64,000 nucleotides of DNA, taken from NCBI GenBank assembly GCA_010645155.1, contig CM021321.1:3683254-3747253 (forward strand). Direction: 5' to 3'. Position numbers and translations under genes: made by a program. Origin of the DNA: Tigriopus japonicus. Its lineage: Eukaryota > Arthropoda > Copepoda > Harpacticoida > Harpacticidae. Below the pieces are notes generated by a model. It saw only the letters and a program-made list of their open reading frames with translations. It had not been told where the DNA came from and did not search any database. Below are positions 44,080-55,694 of this stretch, in pieces (position 1 is the first letter of the stretch; every line of letters begins with the position of its first letter).

Positions 44080-46140
44080 AATCATTAGGAAGTTATTCCA
44101 GATTCTACTTGTTGTTGAAACAATGGTCCCAACCTGCCCCGGACTCTGCTTTTCTTTACCCTGCAAGAGTCAAAACTCCAGCCTGCCTTCAATATCTGTC
44201 CATAAGCTTACATGATATTCCCGGTGGGATACAATCCTGTCCAAAGCATGGAGAGTGACATTTTTGGGTGACCACTTTACCATGTGATGTTTTTACTGCA
44301 ACCTTTTTTTCTAAGTGAGTTTTTTTGTGCGACCGTTTTGTTTATGGCCTATCGATCTACAACCAAATCAAGTGCCTAAAACCACTCGTTATTGCAAAAT
44401 TTGCATATTTGCATTTTTTTACATAAAAGCTCAAAATATGAATCAAGATCTCTTGTTGTGTGTAAGTCATAGACGGCCCAATAAAAGTTAACAAAATGAA
44501 AATTCAACGGAATGATGTCCTGTCACAAAAACCTCTCATTAAGTTTGAGCCAGGCCCCCCTAAGCGCTTAAGCCGTAGAAAATATCTAATTTCTTAATAA
44601 ATATCTTATCTATTTTTGTGAAATAATGCTTTGAAATCACTTTGAGGTATTAACGTTTAAATCCACGGTTTTACACCGCAATAATCAGAAAATTCCGGCA
44701 GTTTTGCTTCCTTAAAGCAAATTAAAGTTTCTAATGCAATCGATATAGCTATATCAGTTCATTCATTATTTATTAGCTCTTACATAGTTGTGTTTGATTG
44801 TGTATCCAGGCAAGGCAGAGGGCCGGAAAAATGCTACTAAAGCTTTTCTAAGTTGTTTTTTTTTAAATGGATTTTGAAGTAAAACCACCTTTGCTCCAAC
44901 TTCTAGTGGCAAATGTTGACATCATAAATAGTTCAAGACGATTTGTCTTTAAGCCACATTAATTTTTTTCCTTGGCATGTAAGCCTCAACGATGTCAACG
45001 GGTGATCAAAAGATGAAGTCTGATACTTGGGAAGTTTAGAGCTCTTTCATCCCATGAACCTTTTCTTGAGTTACTTTAGGTTTCTTGACCTTGATAATCA
45101 ATCAAGTGGCTTTGGAGCATTGTCAACAAGAATGAGTAGTATTGATTTTCAAATTTATTCATTAACGTTATGTTTTGACAATTTCGATCTTTTTGGCGTT
45201 CTCAAAAATTCTTCAGGGTCCCCAGTTTTAAGAATCCTTGGACTCAAGCTTGTCCTTGGTTTGGTCTTGAGAACTTTTGGTTGAAGTATTCGATCGGATT
45301 AAAATTTCTAGTTGCATCCAGTGAGGACATATTTCCTTTTGGAGAAGGTTTTGGGTTACATAAGGTAGCTTATGAGATAAGCGGAGTCGAATGGAGCTTC
45401 TCAATTTGCAAATCCTTTGTCAAATTATGTTTCCCAATTTTTTAAAATCTTTCTAAGGCTTCATTGAGTTTGCAAAATTGTTTTGAAAACTGGTACTTAC
45501 TGGAAATATTGGTGTCTCGCGTTAAAGGGTGCTATGCGGCAACTTCTTATTTTGAAGCATGTTGATGAGGTAGAACTTCTATGAACTCAATGCATTCTAG
45601 AAGCCGCGAAGCAAGTGACCATTGAAAAAGCAAAGAGGGACCAAAACTTTGTTCATGAATGCAAAAACATGTGATGAATTTATCACTAAGCACAACATAA
45701 AACGTTATATGCAACCCTGCAAAAAATAGACAATTGAATAAAAAAAAATCATTGAAATGATTAAAGCTGACAAAAAAGGTTGTTTTATTTGTCAAGTAGA
45801 AAATCTAGAGGTCTGAAAACATATTTTTGGCTCTCTTTGTTCGTGTCAGCAATAATTACAATAACAATTACCCTTTGATACATCTGAAAACTTTGCTCGA
45901 CTCCCAAAACAAAAACTTTTTTCCTCGCCCTTGCCCTGAAATAAATTTGCCTAGTCTTTGAAAATTCGTCTATTCTTGTCTGTTCATCACTTGGCGACTA
46001 ATTTCTCGGTGTGCTCCCTCTAGCATTTTTTAAGTCAGTGTTTTTAGTTAGGGGGAGTTGTCGCCGTGAACAAATTAATAAAACCTAAATAATATGCTGC
46101 GGGACTTTTCAACTTCAAATCTGGCCTCAAAAGTCTTTAG
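44080..46140. other. No recognisable gene
   Basis: AT-rich; probably intronic if the gene extends past 43798. The 85-codon frame at 45027-45284 (+) is Leu/Ser/Phe-rich without motifs. No repeat with a partner in this window was confirmed. Confidence 0.4.
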
Positions 46141-46149
46141 AAATAAACA

Positions 46150-46400
46150 TCAACTAGTCCAGCCAAAAAATACAGCGGACATATTTTTGGCTGTCCTTCG
46201 TTATATGTAGAGTCCTGTAAGCGCAACCAGTAAAAAAGAAGTAACGTGCAACCTTTGAGCTTAATTGAACAATATTCAGTTCTTATGTGTCCAATGAACT
46301 TTGCGAAGTTCGAAAATAGGTCAAACTTTTGAGTAAGGGTGCAATTTTGGGATCTGTCTGTATTAGTAGGATAACATCCCAATCAGTTGTTCGTTGTTTG
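46150..46400 (+). repeat. Dispersed repeat E, copy 3
   Basis: TCCTGTAAGCGCAACCAGTA, ACCTTTGAGCTTAATTGAAC, TTATGTGTCCAATGAACTTT, AAGGGTGCAATTTTGGGA and CCCAATCAGTTGTTCGTTG follow the order of 31690-31930. Confidence 0.6.
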
Positions 46401-46437
46401 TTTTTTTGGCTTGCATATTTCTATAATCTTCTAGTAA

Positions 46438-46560
46438 AGGGAGGATTTCTCCCGGCAACTTCAATTCGATCCCCAACGGGATTCGAACCTACGCTGTCTG
46501 GGGAAGCACTTACACTCAGTCCTTGAGAACACGTTAGCATGTGCAGCCATTCTGGCTTCC
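46438..46560 (-). repeat. tRNA-derived SINE head, family S1
   Basis: Minus strand from 46560: GGAAGCCAGAATGGCTGCAC (A-box region), GAGTGTAAGTGCTTCCCCAG, GTAGGTTCGAATCCCGTTGG (B box GGTTCGAATCC) and TTGCCGGGAGAAATCCTCC. The pattern resembles a long-variable-arm (Ser/Leu type) tRNA. Its end abuts the 46568 element and its target duplication. Confidence 0.8.
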
Positions 46561-46567
46561 CTACAAC

Positions 46568-47976
46568 TAGAGCTCTATATTAGAAAGAGTACAATCATAT
46601 CCAACGCCATCTAGTTGATTTGGCTCGCAACTGCTCGCCGTTCCCAAAACAATGCAAAAGTACCCTCTAAGCTGAACAACTTTTCCAAAATATGAGAACA
46701 AGGTAACAACTTTTGAGAAAGTAAAGGGCCTAGAACCTTAATGAAGGGGTCCAAAATGACCTATTAGTGTGTTTCAAATGATTCAACGCTGAATTACTTG
46801 TAAAATTAAGTTTAAAACCTAAAAGACCAAGAGAAAAATGAAAATCTCACCCCTCACTCTGATCAATACTTTTCAGAGAAAACGTTCGCAATCAGGGCTC
46901 CTACCATAAAAATGTGTCAGATAGAATATTGATAGACAGGAGAATGTTGAGTTTTCCTTTCTTCACCTTTCAACCCTGAAATTTTGAGTCAAGTCCTCCT
47001 TGTTTGTTCAATGGGCTCAGTGCACAGATCATATAATGACTAGATGTCGCATTGGCCCGTACCGTCGGCGAGAGAAAAGTGACACCACTTGGCCCAGCTG
47101 CGCTAGCTTCAAAATCTCAGGGCGACCGCGTGCTCAGAAGTAACGACGTTCGCTCGCGTCAAGAACAAAGTATGTACGGTACGTTGAGTTTGTTCAGGAT
47201 TTGGCCACGCTGGCAAAATTTTGAAAAGTTCGAAATTCCCACCATTTTGGGGTGTAGTGTTATGTACCAGCTGATGAAGCAAAGTTGTCCACCTTTTTCT
47301 CACACGAAGCGAGGTCTAGCCATTATATGGTCTGTGGCTCAGTGTGTTTAGCGAAAGCTAGAGAGAGCTGGCCCGGCCCAGCAATCCTTGCAGTTCCCTT
47401 CTTAACAAGTGCCAGTGGGCAAGCTGGGCAAGCCATCTGAAGCTAGCAAGCATTTGACTGGACTCCCCTGCTGGCCACCACCAGCTACTCCTGTGATCTT
47501 GCATATCAAGGGGTGGGTGGGCAAGTTTAAATTGTAGTCAGGGGTGAAGTCAAGAGAGGAAGAAAATTCCCTGTGCTCTTTCTCAGCAACGAACATGACA
47601 GCCAAGCACAAGAGGGAAGAGAATTCAGCAGCCCTGCAATTTCATTTCCAATCACATTGTTGCCATCACCACTGGCATCAATATGTCCAAGGGGATAGAT
47701 TTTCATTCTCTTAATGTCTTTTAAAGTTTTAAACCTAATTTTACAAGTAATGCAATCTTAACTCATTTGAAACACACCAACAGTTCATTTTGGACCCCTT
47801 CATTAAGGTTCTAGGCCCCTTAGTTTCTCAAAAATTGCTATCTTGGTCTCATATTTTGGAAAATTTGTTCAGCTTAGAGGGTACTCGTGCATCCTTTTGG
47901 GAACGGCGAGCAGTTGCGAGCAGAACGAACTAGATGGCGTTTGATATGATTGTACTCTTTCTAATATAGAGCTCTA
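46568..47976. mobile_element. 1.4-kb nonautonomous DNA transposon with about 260-bp inverted ends
   Basis: Ends TAGAGCTCTATATTAGAAAG and CTTTCTAATATAGAGCTCTA are perfect inverted repeats. Similarity continues inward (GCTCGCAACTGCTCGCCGTT, GTACCCTCTAAGCTGAACAA, CTAGAACCTTAATGAAGGGG) for about 260 bp. A perfect 8-bp direct repeat CCTACAAC flanks it (46560-46567, 47977-47984). The interior (46830-47700) has no transposase; the 99-codon frame at 47052 has no motif. The 8-bp duplication and TAGAG end fit hAT by structure. Confidence 0.9.
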
Positions 47977-48126
47977 CCTACAACTACATTGTAGACAAGC
48001 TCCGTTTTTGCTCAATATAGTAGGTAAACCACCATAGAGGTCCATAGAGAGGCTATTACAGTCATTTTGCATGAAGATGTCAATCAATGACCAAGGGAGT
48101 CAGTAGTGTGCGCCACCTTATCACGC

Positions 48127-48530
48127 TCGTAAAAGTTTGTTTGCCCTTGAGACGAAAATGAGGTAATAACGACACAATTTGATGAGACATGAGGTTCAAA
48201 AAATAGTTTGGTAGATGTTGTTCCCTCACTCAGCAGAAGGCGTGACGAGAATGCACTTTCTCATGATTCCGTCTGTAAACTTCAACTTTCCTTGATTAAG
48301 GTCGATGTCGATCGAAGTCGATTTGTATTCTGAGAAGCCTTCAAGTTTTGGATACAGATTCTAATGAAACCTCACGACAACCCGGAACTTTTATCAATTT
48401 CGTCACAACACTAGTAACGTCGAGTTTCGGAAGAGCCTCAAAAACAAACTTTTCACAAGAAGCTTATCTTGGGTGATTTAAGAAACGATGTGAAAGATGT
48501 TGGCAGACTAAGTTACGACGTGAGAGAACA
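48127..48530 (+). repeat. Segmental duplication, copy 2 block c (partner 19494-19875)
   Basis: AAAGTTTGTTTGCCCTTGAG, CGACACAATTTG, AGACATGAGGT, TTGATTAAGGTCGATGTCGA, GAAGCTTATCTTGGGTG and AACGATGTGAAAG in the same order as copy 1. It begins about 150 bp after the 47976 transposon end. Confidence 0.75.
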
Positions 48531-48953
48531 ACTCAAAAAATATGATTAGCAAAATTCCTCTTTTATTCTTTGGTTCTGAATCCAAGTTTTACGGATTGTC
48601 CTCAAAACGTCATAGAAATGGGAGAAATTGCTTTTCTAAATTGTATTTTTTTATAGAGCTGTTTCGACAGACGTTCTGCCAAGACTAACTTTTAGCGAAC
48701 AGTGTCGGTTCTTATTCTTCCTTTGCTATTGCAAAGCTAAAATGAGGCTCTTTTGGCATTATTATTTCCACACCCTTTTGCAAATATTTCTTGTTGATGG
48801 CTAATTCGTTAATACCAGAAGAAAAATCATTTCATGACCAAAAAAATGACACTTGTCATTTGAAACGGCATGGAAGGAGAATTTTTTTGAAATTGGGGAA
48901 AATCAAAATTGAGGAAGGTCTTCTTCCAGATTGCGATGGCGAATAATTGAAGG

Positions 48954-49040
48954 TAGTGATGAACCGAAAGGGCTCTTAGCCGAAACCGAAAGTTTCAGCT
49001 GAAAGAGGGCTTAACCGAAACTGAAAGCGAACCCTAAAGC
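48954..49040 (-). repeat. Solo end of the ACCGAAA-rich MITE
   Basis: TAGTGATGAACCGAAAGGGC, AGCCGAAACCGAAAG, AAGAGGGCTTAACCGAAACT and GCAGCTGACTA reproduce the right end of 41545-42143 in reverse. A possible remnant of the interior follows to about 49190 (TTTTGGACAGAAAA). Confidence 0.65.
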
Positions 49041-49964
49041 AGCTGACTAAGAAATTATAAACAACCAAAACTCACTTTCAAGTTTGAATTGTTCATTTGT
49101 ACGACTTTGAGTAATTTTAAACTTTGAAAAGATCTAAAAAATTGACTTTTAATGTTTTTGGACAGAAAAAAATCCTAGACCTTGTTGTCAAACTCTGTAA
49201 CTCATTTTTGTTATCTCATGCGTTTAGTAATTGGCTGAGAACTGCAATTTTTTTCTTATCGTATTCCAAAGAATGATTATTTCTCGCTTGTATTCTCGAA
49301 GGTTGTCAAAACTTTTATTAAGCTTTTTATTTACTAAATCTTGATTTTGAAATTATTGAATGTAACAAGGCAATATTGTGTACCCCTCCCTCAAAAAAAA
49401 ACCCTCACCACAATCTGCAAATCAAGTGTAGGCACCTTGATACGATCATGAACTTTGCAAATTTTGCTAGATTTTTTCAAACTTTCGTTGGCAGAATCCC
49501 CAAGTTTTATTGAATAAAAATTGTCTTGTACATTTCCCACTTGGAGCCCTTGGGACTAACTGAATACCTGGCATCGATGAGAATGCACTTGGCACAGTGC
49601 ATTGCATTTTTTCCTAACTTAGACGAGAGCAATGTTTTGGGTTGAAATTGACTATTTAGTATCCCAGCATGTCTTAATTTTAAGAATCAACCAAAAAAAA
49701 GGCCATGAGCCTCGATTCGACCCGAAACGGACACGGATAATGTACTAAAAACGTCAAAAGCGACAATGGATAAGTGTAGTCGGACGAATTCAGGTGGGGA
49801 TTTGGGTGTTTTTTTTTGGACAAATTGGCTAGGGATGGATCAAAACTACGTAGGCTTGGGCGTTTCATAGTTTATTGAAGTTTCTTACGTGAGGGAAATT
49901 TTCTTGTTTCGATTGATTGTAATTCACAGAAGCTTTTCAAACAAGCGGCATGATCTACAGAACA

Positions 49965-51470
49965 TCTTAAGTTGGGAGCTCAAATCACGATGCTAACATT
50001 ATATAAATCCATTGTGCAGCCGCATCTGGAGTATGTTTCTCCCATTTGGGCGCCAGTTTGCTCGAGTGGTCTTCAAAATATTGAAAAAGTCCAACGTAGT
50101 TATTGTTTAACGAAAGCTCGTGCATCAGCAAGTTCGAGCCTTCGAGCTTGGAAAAACAATTGCACGAACGTCCGAACGAACTCGAGCTTATGGCTAGATC
50201 GCCTAGTACAAAATGGAAAATAACGCAAACAGATGCACATGATGCAGTTTACATACTCAGCTATATTTGAATTTCTCAATCTGATTCTCTAATCTGATTA
50301 TTTCAATTCTTTCACAGCAAACCTGTTAAGTCAAGTCTTCCACTCAATTGAAGCAGGACTGACGAAGTGTACCTCACTCCACCACATTAAACTTTAAATA
50401 TTTCAAAGTATAGTCATGTAATAAAAACTTTAGCGGATTTTCAAGATGTATCAGCAAGACGCAATTTCATGCATTATATTTCATAGAAACTGGAAACGTT
50501 AGGCTACTGTGAAAGTAAGTAACCGAACTTTGGCCAAATTTTGATTAAAGCCAGTTTGGCCGTGATGGCAAAACTGATCAGAGGGGTCCGGTAATGACCC
50601 TCACTACGATTTGAAGCCAAAAAAAGCAGGGGTGCTAAAAAAATCGCCTGAAATTGGAATTTGCCCCGATTTTTTTTCTTCTTTAGTTCACGGGCCATTG
50701 CACCATGCATTGAAATCTGTAAGCTTGTTGTAAGCTTCCTGACGCTCATAGACGAGAGGGAACATCACTGTACAGTAATATGGTTTACGTGTGTGTCTGA
50801 ACTTGAATTCCATGAAGGCTCGATGCTCGCGAGCCCAAGCTTGGAACGGTTCGTGCATTGAGCAACATTGAAAGGCCGAACCGTTCGCTCGAGCTTCTGC
50901 ACGAGCTTTCGAGCCAGAAACACTAAACGTAGTTTAACCCGTAAAATTAGTGGTATGGAAACCCTATCTTATTGGGATAGGCTAAAAGCCCTCCGACTTT
51001 ACAATTAACAACGTAGGTACGAGAGGTATCTAATAATTTATGTTTTCAAATGCAATCATGGCCTTTGTCCCAATGCAGGGATTGTTTTCAACCACAATGA
51101 CCGGAGAGGGATCACATGCGAAGTTAGAGCCAAGTCAAGACCAGGAGACAGAAAATGGATCAAGACAATGATATCTAACTTTGTATTGTATCGCACTCCT
51201 TCTCTTTATAACTTGCTTCCTTCATCTTTGCGAGGAATCTATCCACTAGAATATTCATTGTTAAGTTTTAAGTCTCATCTAGACGACTTTTTATCCACTA
51301 TCCCTGGCCAGCCCTATGTTCAAGGACTATAACGGGCAGCTAATTCTAACTCCCTTACAGACCAATGCTTTTATCAGGCATGACTTTTCCCCACTCGGGT
51401 TGTATTTTCTCCTGATATTTACATGGAATGACATTCTGTGTATCGGTTAAAAATCCGTAAAAAGACGTAC
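49965..51470 (+). mobile_element. 5'-truncated LINE (RT C-terminal region), interrupted and degenerate
   Basis: 49975-50100 encodes the RT thumb/connection signature TLYKSIVQPHLEYVSPIWAP and IEKVQRS. After an inserted hAT-like element, the same protein resumes at about 50934 (SYWDRLKALRL, a stop at TAA near 51006, then RRYERYLIIYVFK). It ends with the C-terminal block PSLYNLLPSSLRGI, FKSHLDDFLSTIPGQPYVQG and a NSNSLTDQ end near 51355. Differences from 8735-9893 show a different LINE lineage. The 3' end is approximate (51440-51470). Confidence 0.85.
50101..50925. mobile_element. 825-bp hAT-like nonautonomous element nested in a LINE
   Basis: Ends TATTGTTTA and (reverse) TAGTGTTTC, followed on both sides by CGAAAGCTCGTGCA within the terminal 30 bp and by repeated TTCGAGC / GCTCGAG motifs. 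AACGTAGT flanks both sides (50093-50100 and 50926-50933). Removing the insert and one flank restores continuity of the LINE frame, independent proof of the boundaries. No transposase. Confidence 0.88.
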
Positions 51471-51551
51471 TCTTTAGAGTTCGTTTTGGTTTATTGTGAC
51501 CCACCTCTCTTTAATCAAATATCCAAAACACGTCTGTTTTTCGGTCTGCAG

Positions 51552-51909
51552 GTCCAAGAATGACGGCAAACTTTCGAGGCGAAAACGAGAAACCACCCAA
51601 GAAAATGAGGAGGTACGTACTTAGTACTGTAGGTGCACCCACTTTCATAACTTGAAGTCTTGCCTACCATTTGGAGAGAGATAGAGAGAGAGAGATGGGT
51701 TCCTATGTTTTTTTCTTCTCTCATTTCAGGAGGTGATGGTGAGCTCTCGATTGGGCGAACAACTTTTGACCGAAGCTCTCCAAGGCCACAAAGTCCGTTC
51801 CATAGAGAAGAAGGTACAAAAACTCAGCCCACATGACCAATTGGTGCAAGCCATTCTTCAACATTTTCAAGGTGCCGAGATCATAGATCGTTTATTAATC
51901 ATTAGATAG
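51552..51909 (+). CDS. Two terminal exons of an unrecognised gene (51552-51612, 51730-51909)
   Basis: Exon A follows a pyrimidine-rich TTTTTCGGTCTGCAG and reads SKNDGKLSRRKRETTQENEE, ending at GAG|GTACGT. The 117-bp intron contains a GAGA microsatellite (51672-51697) and ends in TTTTTTTCTTCTCTCATTTCAG (seen at 51708-51729). Exon B continues in phase with EVMVSSRLGEQLLTEALQGH, then IEKKVQKLSPHDQLVQAIL and ends LLIIR at TAG 51907-51909. The product tail is charged, predicted helical and probably cytoplasmic or nuclear. A damaged duplicate is at 21083-21345. These may be the 3' exons of the gene starting at 43402; that link is unproven. Confidence 0.6.
51672..51697 (+). repeat. GA microsatellite in an intron
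   Basis: GAGAGAGATAGAGAGAGAGA run, just upstream of the pyrimidine tract of the 51730 acceptor. Confidence 0.9.
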
Positions 51910-51919
51910 CGTGCAAGCT

Positions 51920-52700
51920 TTAGTCAGGCTGATTTGGCAAGGGGGACAAAATGCGTTGAATTTGTGAGGAAAATGTCACCCTCACAGCTGTTGAGCGGAC
52001 AGTTAGTGTGAACAAACATGCGAATCAAGACCAACTTTTTTAAACTCGCTCGTGAAACCACAAGTTAGGTTTTGTCCATTTATGTATTGGATTAACCCTA
52101 CATAAAGCAAAGGCTTAAATTTGTGTTCTTCCTATCAGTGACTTAAAAATTCTGAAACCAATTTTAAAATACATTTCACTTGAAGCCAATATAATTGTAA
52201 TTAATACAATTTTGAACATCATTGACACAGGCAGGTTTGAGTGACGAAGCTCGTGGGAAAGAGGCGTCAGCTTCTTGAGGTCTTTTTTTGAAGCTTCAAG
52301 TGTATTTGTCCTTATGGCTACCATCTAACCAGGATAATCAAGATAAAAATGGATTTCAGTTTTGTAATTGGTCTAAAAAAATCAGGCTGATCCAAAAATT
52401 GGTTTGATCGTTAAATCATGAAATAAGAAGTGTTCCAACTCTATTTCTCCCCTAAGCCCTAAGTACCTGTTTTTCCGGTGGGAAATTCTTTCCCACCGGA
52501 TCTTTCCCAGGCCGCAATTTTTGCATTTTGGTTTTTTATTGTTTTTTAGTTAAACCAATGTCGGTTGTGTCAAGTTGACATTTCTTTCCCATGAGCTTCT
52601 TCTTTAGGATTGATTCTTCACATCACTCTATGACGCTGATTTGGAAAGTAATCATTTCCAACAAACATTGAAATCAGCCCTCTGCAAATCTCAAGATATT
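51920..52700. other. No recognisable gene
   Basis: AT-rich, 3' of the putative terminal exon. A short inverted repeat TTTTCCGGTGGGAAATTCTT / TTTCCCACCGG occurs near 52470-52500. Nothing else. Confidence 0.4.
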
Positions 52701-52710
52701 TCTCAAATAA

Positions 52711-52911
52711 GTTCTCGTGTGTCATGGGACAACCCAAGGATATCTGGAATGTACTGGATTGAACACGGCCGACCAAGTTCAAGTGGTTTGCTACACAGGC
52801 AAAAGGGAAAAACAGGGCTTTTCCTTTTTTCTGTGTAGTAAATCTACTCGATTTTGGTCGGCCGTGCACAGTCCATCGAATTTTAGATGTTCTTGGACAA
52901 CCTCTATTCGC
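52711..52911. repeat. Palindromic MITE-like repeat, about 80-bp arms
   Basis: Left GGACAACCCAAGGATATCTG, GAACACGGCCGACCAAG, TTGCTACACAGGCAAAAGGG pairs with right CCTTTTTTCTGTGTAGTAAA, TTGGTCGGCCGTGCAC, GATGTTCTTGGACAACC. Open frames here on both strands read the same palindrome. No target duplication found. Confidence 0.65.
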
Positions 52912-52919
52912 AGACTTCA

Positions 52920-54520
52920 GAGTCATATTGGAAAAATTCCCAAACATGTAAACAACACTAGTCAAAATAACATACCCCATTACAATCTCTCAATTCCGGA
53001 CAGTTCACATACAGATTCAGGGGTTAAAACCTATATTGAGAAGTTGTATCCTATAATGCACTGCGAGCGCATGCCAAAGATTGTTTACTTTTTGATCTTT
53101 ATCTTTGATGACATGTCTTCAAAACCAATTCCCTCGCTTCGATGGCCAAATTAAAACCAAAATACAAGAATGTCTTGTTTTCAATTATTTCAATAACATG
53201 AATCTGACAAGAGTACAATCTTTTCCACAGAAAAATGTTGATGACATTGCTCAAAGAAGTGGATAAAATGCGGATACGAATGGGAAAGAAAGGCTGTCAA
53301 TTTTTTTAGCAACTGGCTTTGTGGATTACGATTGAAAAAACAATCCCACGCCTGTCACATATTTTTGCAAGGGGATACGTTCTTATCCTCAATTGGAGAA
53401 ACGGAATATTTAGAGCAAATTTGAGCCAATAAAACAACAGAGTACGTGCTCGAGACACTTAAATTGATAGATAAGACGGGCTGGGCCATTGCCCCTACCG
53501 TTTTTTGGCAACCTTTGGTTATGTAGGCCACTTTTGATCCGGACCCTTCTGTCGCAATGAAGGAGATAATGAATCTCCTTGAATGAATGAATGAATACCA
53601 CAATGAATAACATAAGATTAACTATGTATTAAGTTCATGCTTAATATTTCAGTCTGAAATGTTGTTGCCTTTCTAAACTGTACTGCATGTTGGACATACT
53701 CAGGTGACTAATTGTTGGAATTGTCAGTAATATTCTGGCAACCTTTGGTCAGCTATCTGTGAAAACTGTCCTCCAAAATATTCAAGAATCTGGCACCTGT
53801 AGATATCAGTGGCTCAAGATTTTTGGTCCCAGCCCATCCTATTTATTATAATTTCGTTGGCGATTTCTTGAGGTTGCGTGCTGTATTTTTTGAAAACTGA
53901 TGTCTACCATGTCAGATATGTGAATATTGTTAAGTTTGAAACTTGGTTAGGGTAGATTACGTTCTATTATGTTAGGATAGGTCAAGATACGGTAAAATGG
54001 CTTTTTAAAGATGGAATTACTCAGTCTATGCAGAGTTTTTCACTGTAAGACAATCTATCTACTTGGAACAAGAAGCAAAGTGGCAAAAGTTCGTAGGAAC
54101 ACATAATGATACTATTTATAAAACAAGAACATTTCAAGTCAGAAAACACATTAAGAAAAAAAACCTATCTCATGCGTGTACTCTTCAAATTACAGTGGCT
54201 CCAAGCTAAACAGTTCAAAGGAGACCCAAATTTCTTGTGTTGAAATGCAATGTACCCATGCATTTTCCAATTCCAAATGTACTTTGGAATGGTGGCCATT
54301 TGCAACTCTATAATTGGATGGAAGATAAGGGGGAGAATTTAGCAACTTTTTCCCCAACAAATAGGACTTGCTTGCCCGTTCTAAAGGTGAATAAAGCTCA
54401 TTCACATTTTAAATCGATAGATAGACCCTAGGAATGAACCGCAGTTTGATTTGTGTTTCTTGCTAGAATCAGACAGATGAGATGGCTGCTAATTTAGGCT
54501 GAAATTAATGAGCAATAGGA
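52920..54520. other. No recognisable gene
   Basis: AT-rich. Frames at 53355-53613 (-) and 54190-54431 lack motifs. A CGTGTACTCTTCAAATTACAGTGG stretch (54175-54193) weakly resembles the TAGAGCACTATAAT termini. Confidence 0.4.
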
Positions 54521-54530
54521 TTGCCTGCAC

Positions 54531-55101
54531 CAGGGGTGGCAACCGGTGGGCCGCGGCCCACATGTGAGCCCAAGGGTGGTCTTCGGTGGGCCCAGGAGCT
54601 ATGGGGAAAGTCCAAAATAATGGGCCCGCGAGCCATCCAAAGTACTGTACACGTGGGCCCAAAGCTCTTCGATCAATAATTTGTGGGCCCCTGAACCTTC
54701 CAACGTCTGTTTGGTGGGCCCCTAACAAAATGTAAGCAAATTTGTGGGCCTTGACCCAAAAGTAGTTGCCGATCCTAAGGAAGACAGAGTGGCCACGCGT
54801 ACTAGCGCATTCTTTAAAGTGCCGAGTGTAAGTGTTTCCCCAGACGGCGTTTTTGGTTCGAATCCTGTTGGGGGTCGGATTGAAGCTGTCGGGAGAAATC
54901 CTTTTAAGGAAGCCAGAGTGGCCACGCGTACTAGTGCGTTCTTAAAAGTGCCGAGTGTAAGTGCTTCCCCAGACGGCGTAGGTTCGAAGCCTGTTGGGGA
55001 TCGACTTGAAATTGTCGGGAGAAATCCTTCAATTTACAGGGAATCGCATTCCTTGTAGCGGTAGTAAAAAATCCGCGAAAAAAAAGAAAAAAAGATCCCT
55101 G
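54531..55101 (-). mobile_element. hAT-like MITE, family G copy 2, split by a SINE dimer
   Basis: The left end CAGGGGTGGCAACCGGTGGG starts at 54531. The right end GTTGCCGATCC is interrupted at 54775, and the remaining CCTG terminus lies at 55098-55101 after the SINEs. Flanks GCCTGCAC (54523-54530) and GCCTACAC (55102-55109) give the 8-bp duplication with one mismatch, which only works if the SINE block is removed. Inverted full-length relative of 32052-32300. Confidence 0.85.
54776..55093 (+). mobile_element. Tandem SINE dimer, family S1
   Basis: Two tRNA-like heads in direct orientation. Head 1 (54776-54904) has AGACAGAGTGGCCACGCGTA and GGTTCGAATCC. Head 2 (54905-55030) has AGCCAGAGTGGCCACGCGTA and GGTTCGAAGCC. 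Only the second is followed by the tail TTTACAGGGAATCGCATTCC and an A-rich end (GCGAAAAAAAAGAAAAAAA). GATCC occurs at both junctions (54771-54775, 55094-55098), a short target duplication inside the host MITE. The unit therefore inserted once as a dimer. Confidence 0.85.
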
Positions 55102-55694
55102 GCCTACACACTATCAAAAGCTTTGACAGCCTTGAATGTAGGATCTTGCTCATAAATTCGGATGTTATTTGATGTGCTCCTTCTTTTTCCAAACCACCTT
55201 TCTTCAAGTTTTATTTTGAGTTTTGAACCCTGAAATGTTTGTGTAATCTAAACGATTTCCATTCAAAGGCTTAATAAGTTAGATAAGCCACCATATTACA
55301 TGCTCATATTGTATGCTCATGTGTGTCCTTGGAAGCAAGTTTTTTTTTGTAATAACTAGGATTACTTTTTGGCAAATTAAACTTGACACAAACAATAGAT
55401 GAACAAGTTTGAGAGTCCATTGGTTGGGTTTTTCATAATTGAGCTTTTAAGAGATTAAAACTTTTAAGATGATGTTCGTTTTGTGAAGAGTTCGTGACAT
55501 TTAAAACATGACAACATGAGCTTTTTGATACAATCATCCAGAATCATTGAAAGTGATGACAGTTCTATTTGATTCAATGTAAAAAAAAGAAGTTGTATGT
55601 TCTTTCTTGAACGAAAACAAAATCAACGAAACAAGATGAAGTACTCTCTGAGAGACTGATCTTTTCCATTAAGATTTAAGTTCATTCTTCCTTC

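Noticed and set aside
47052..47351. 99-codon frame inside the 46568-47976 transposon as a transposase
   Set aside because: Too short, no DDE/hAT dimerisation motif, and the opposite strand is also open.
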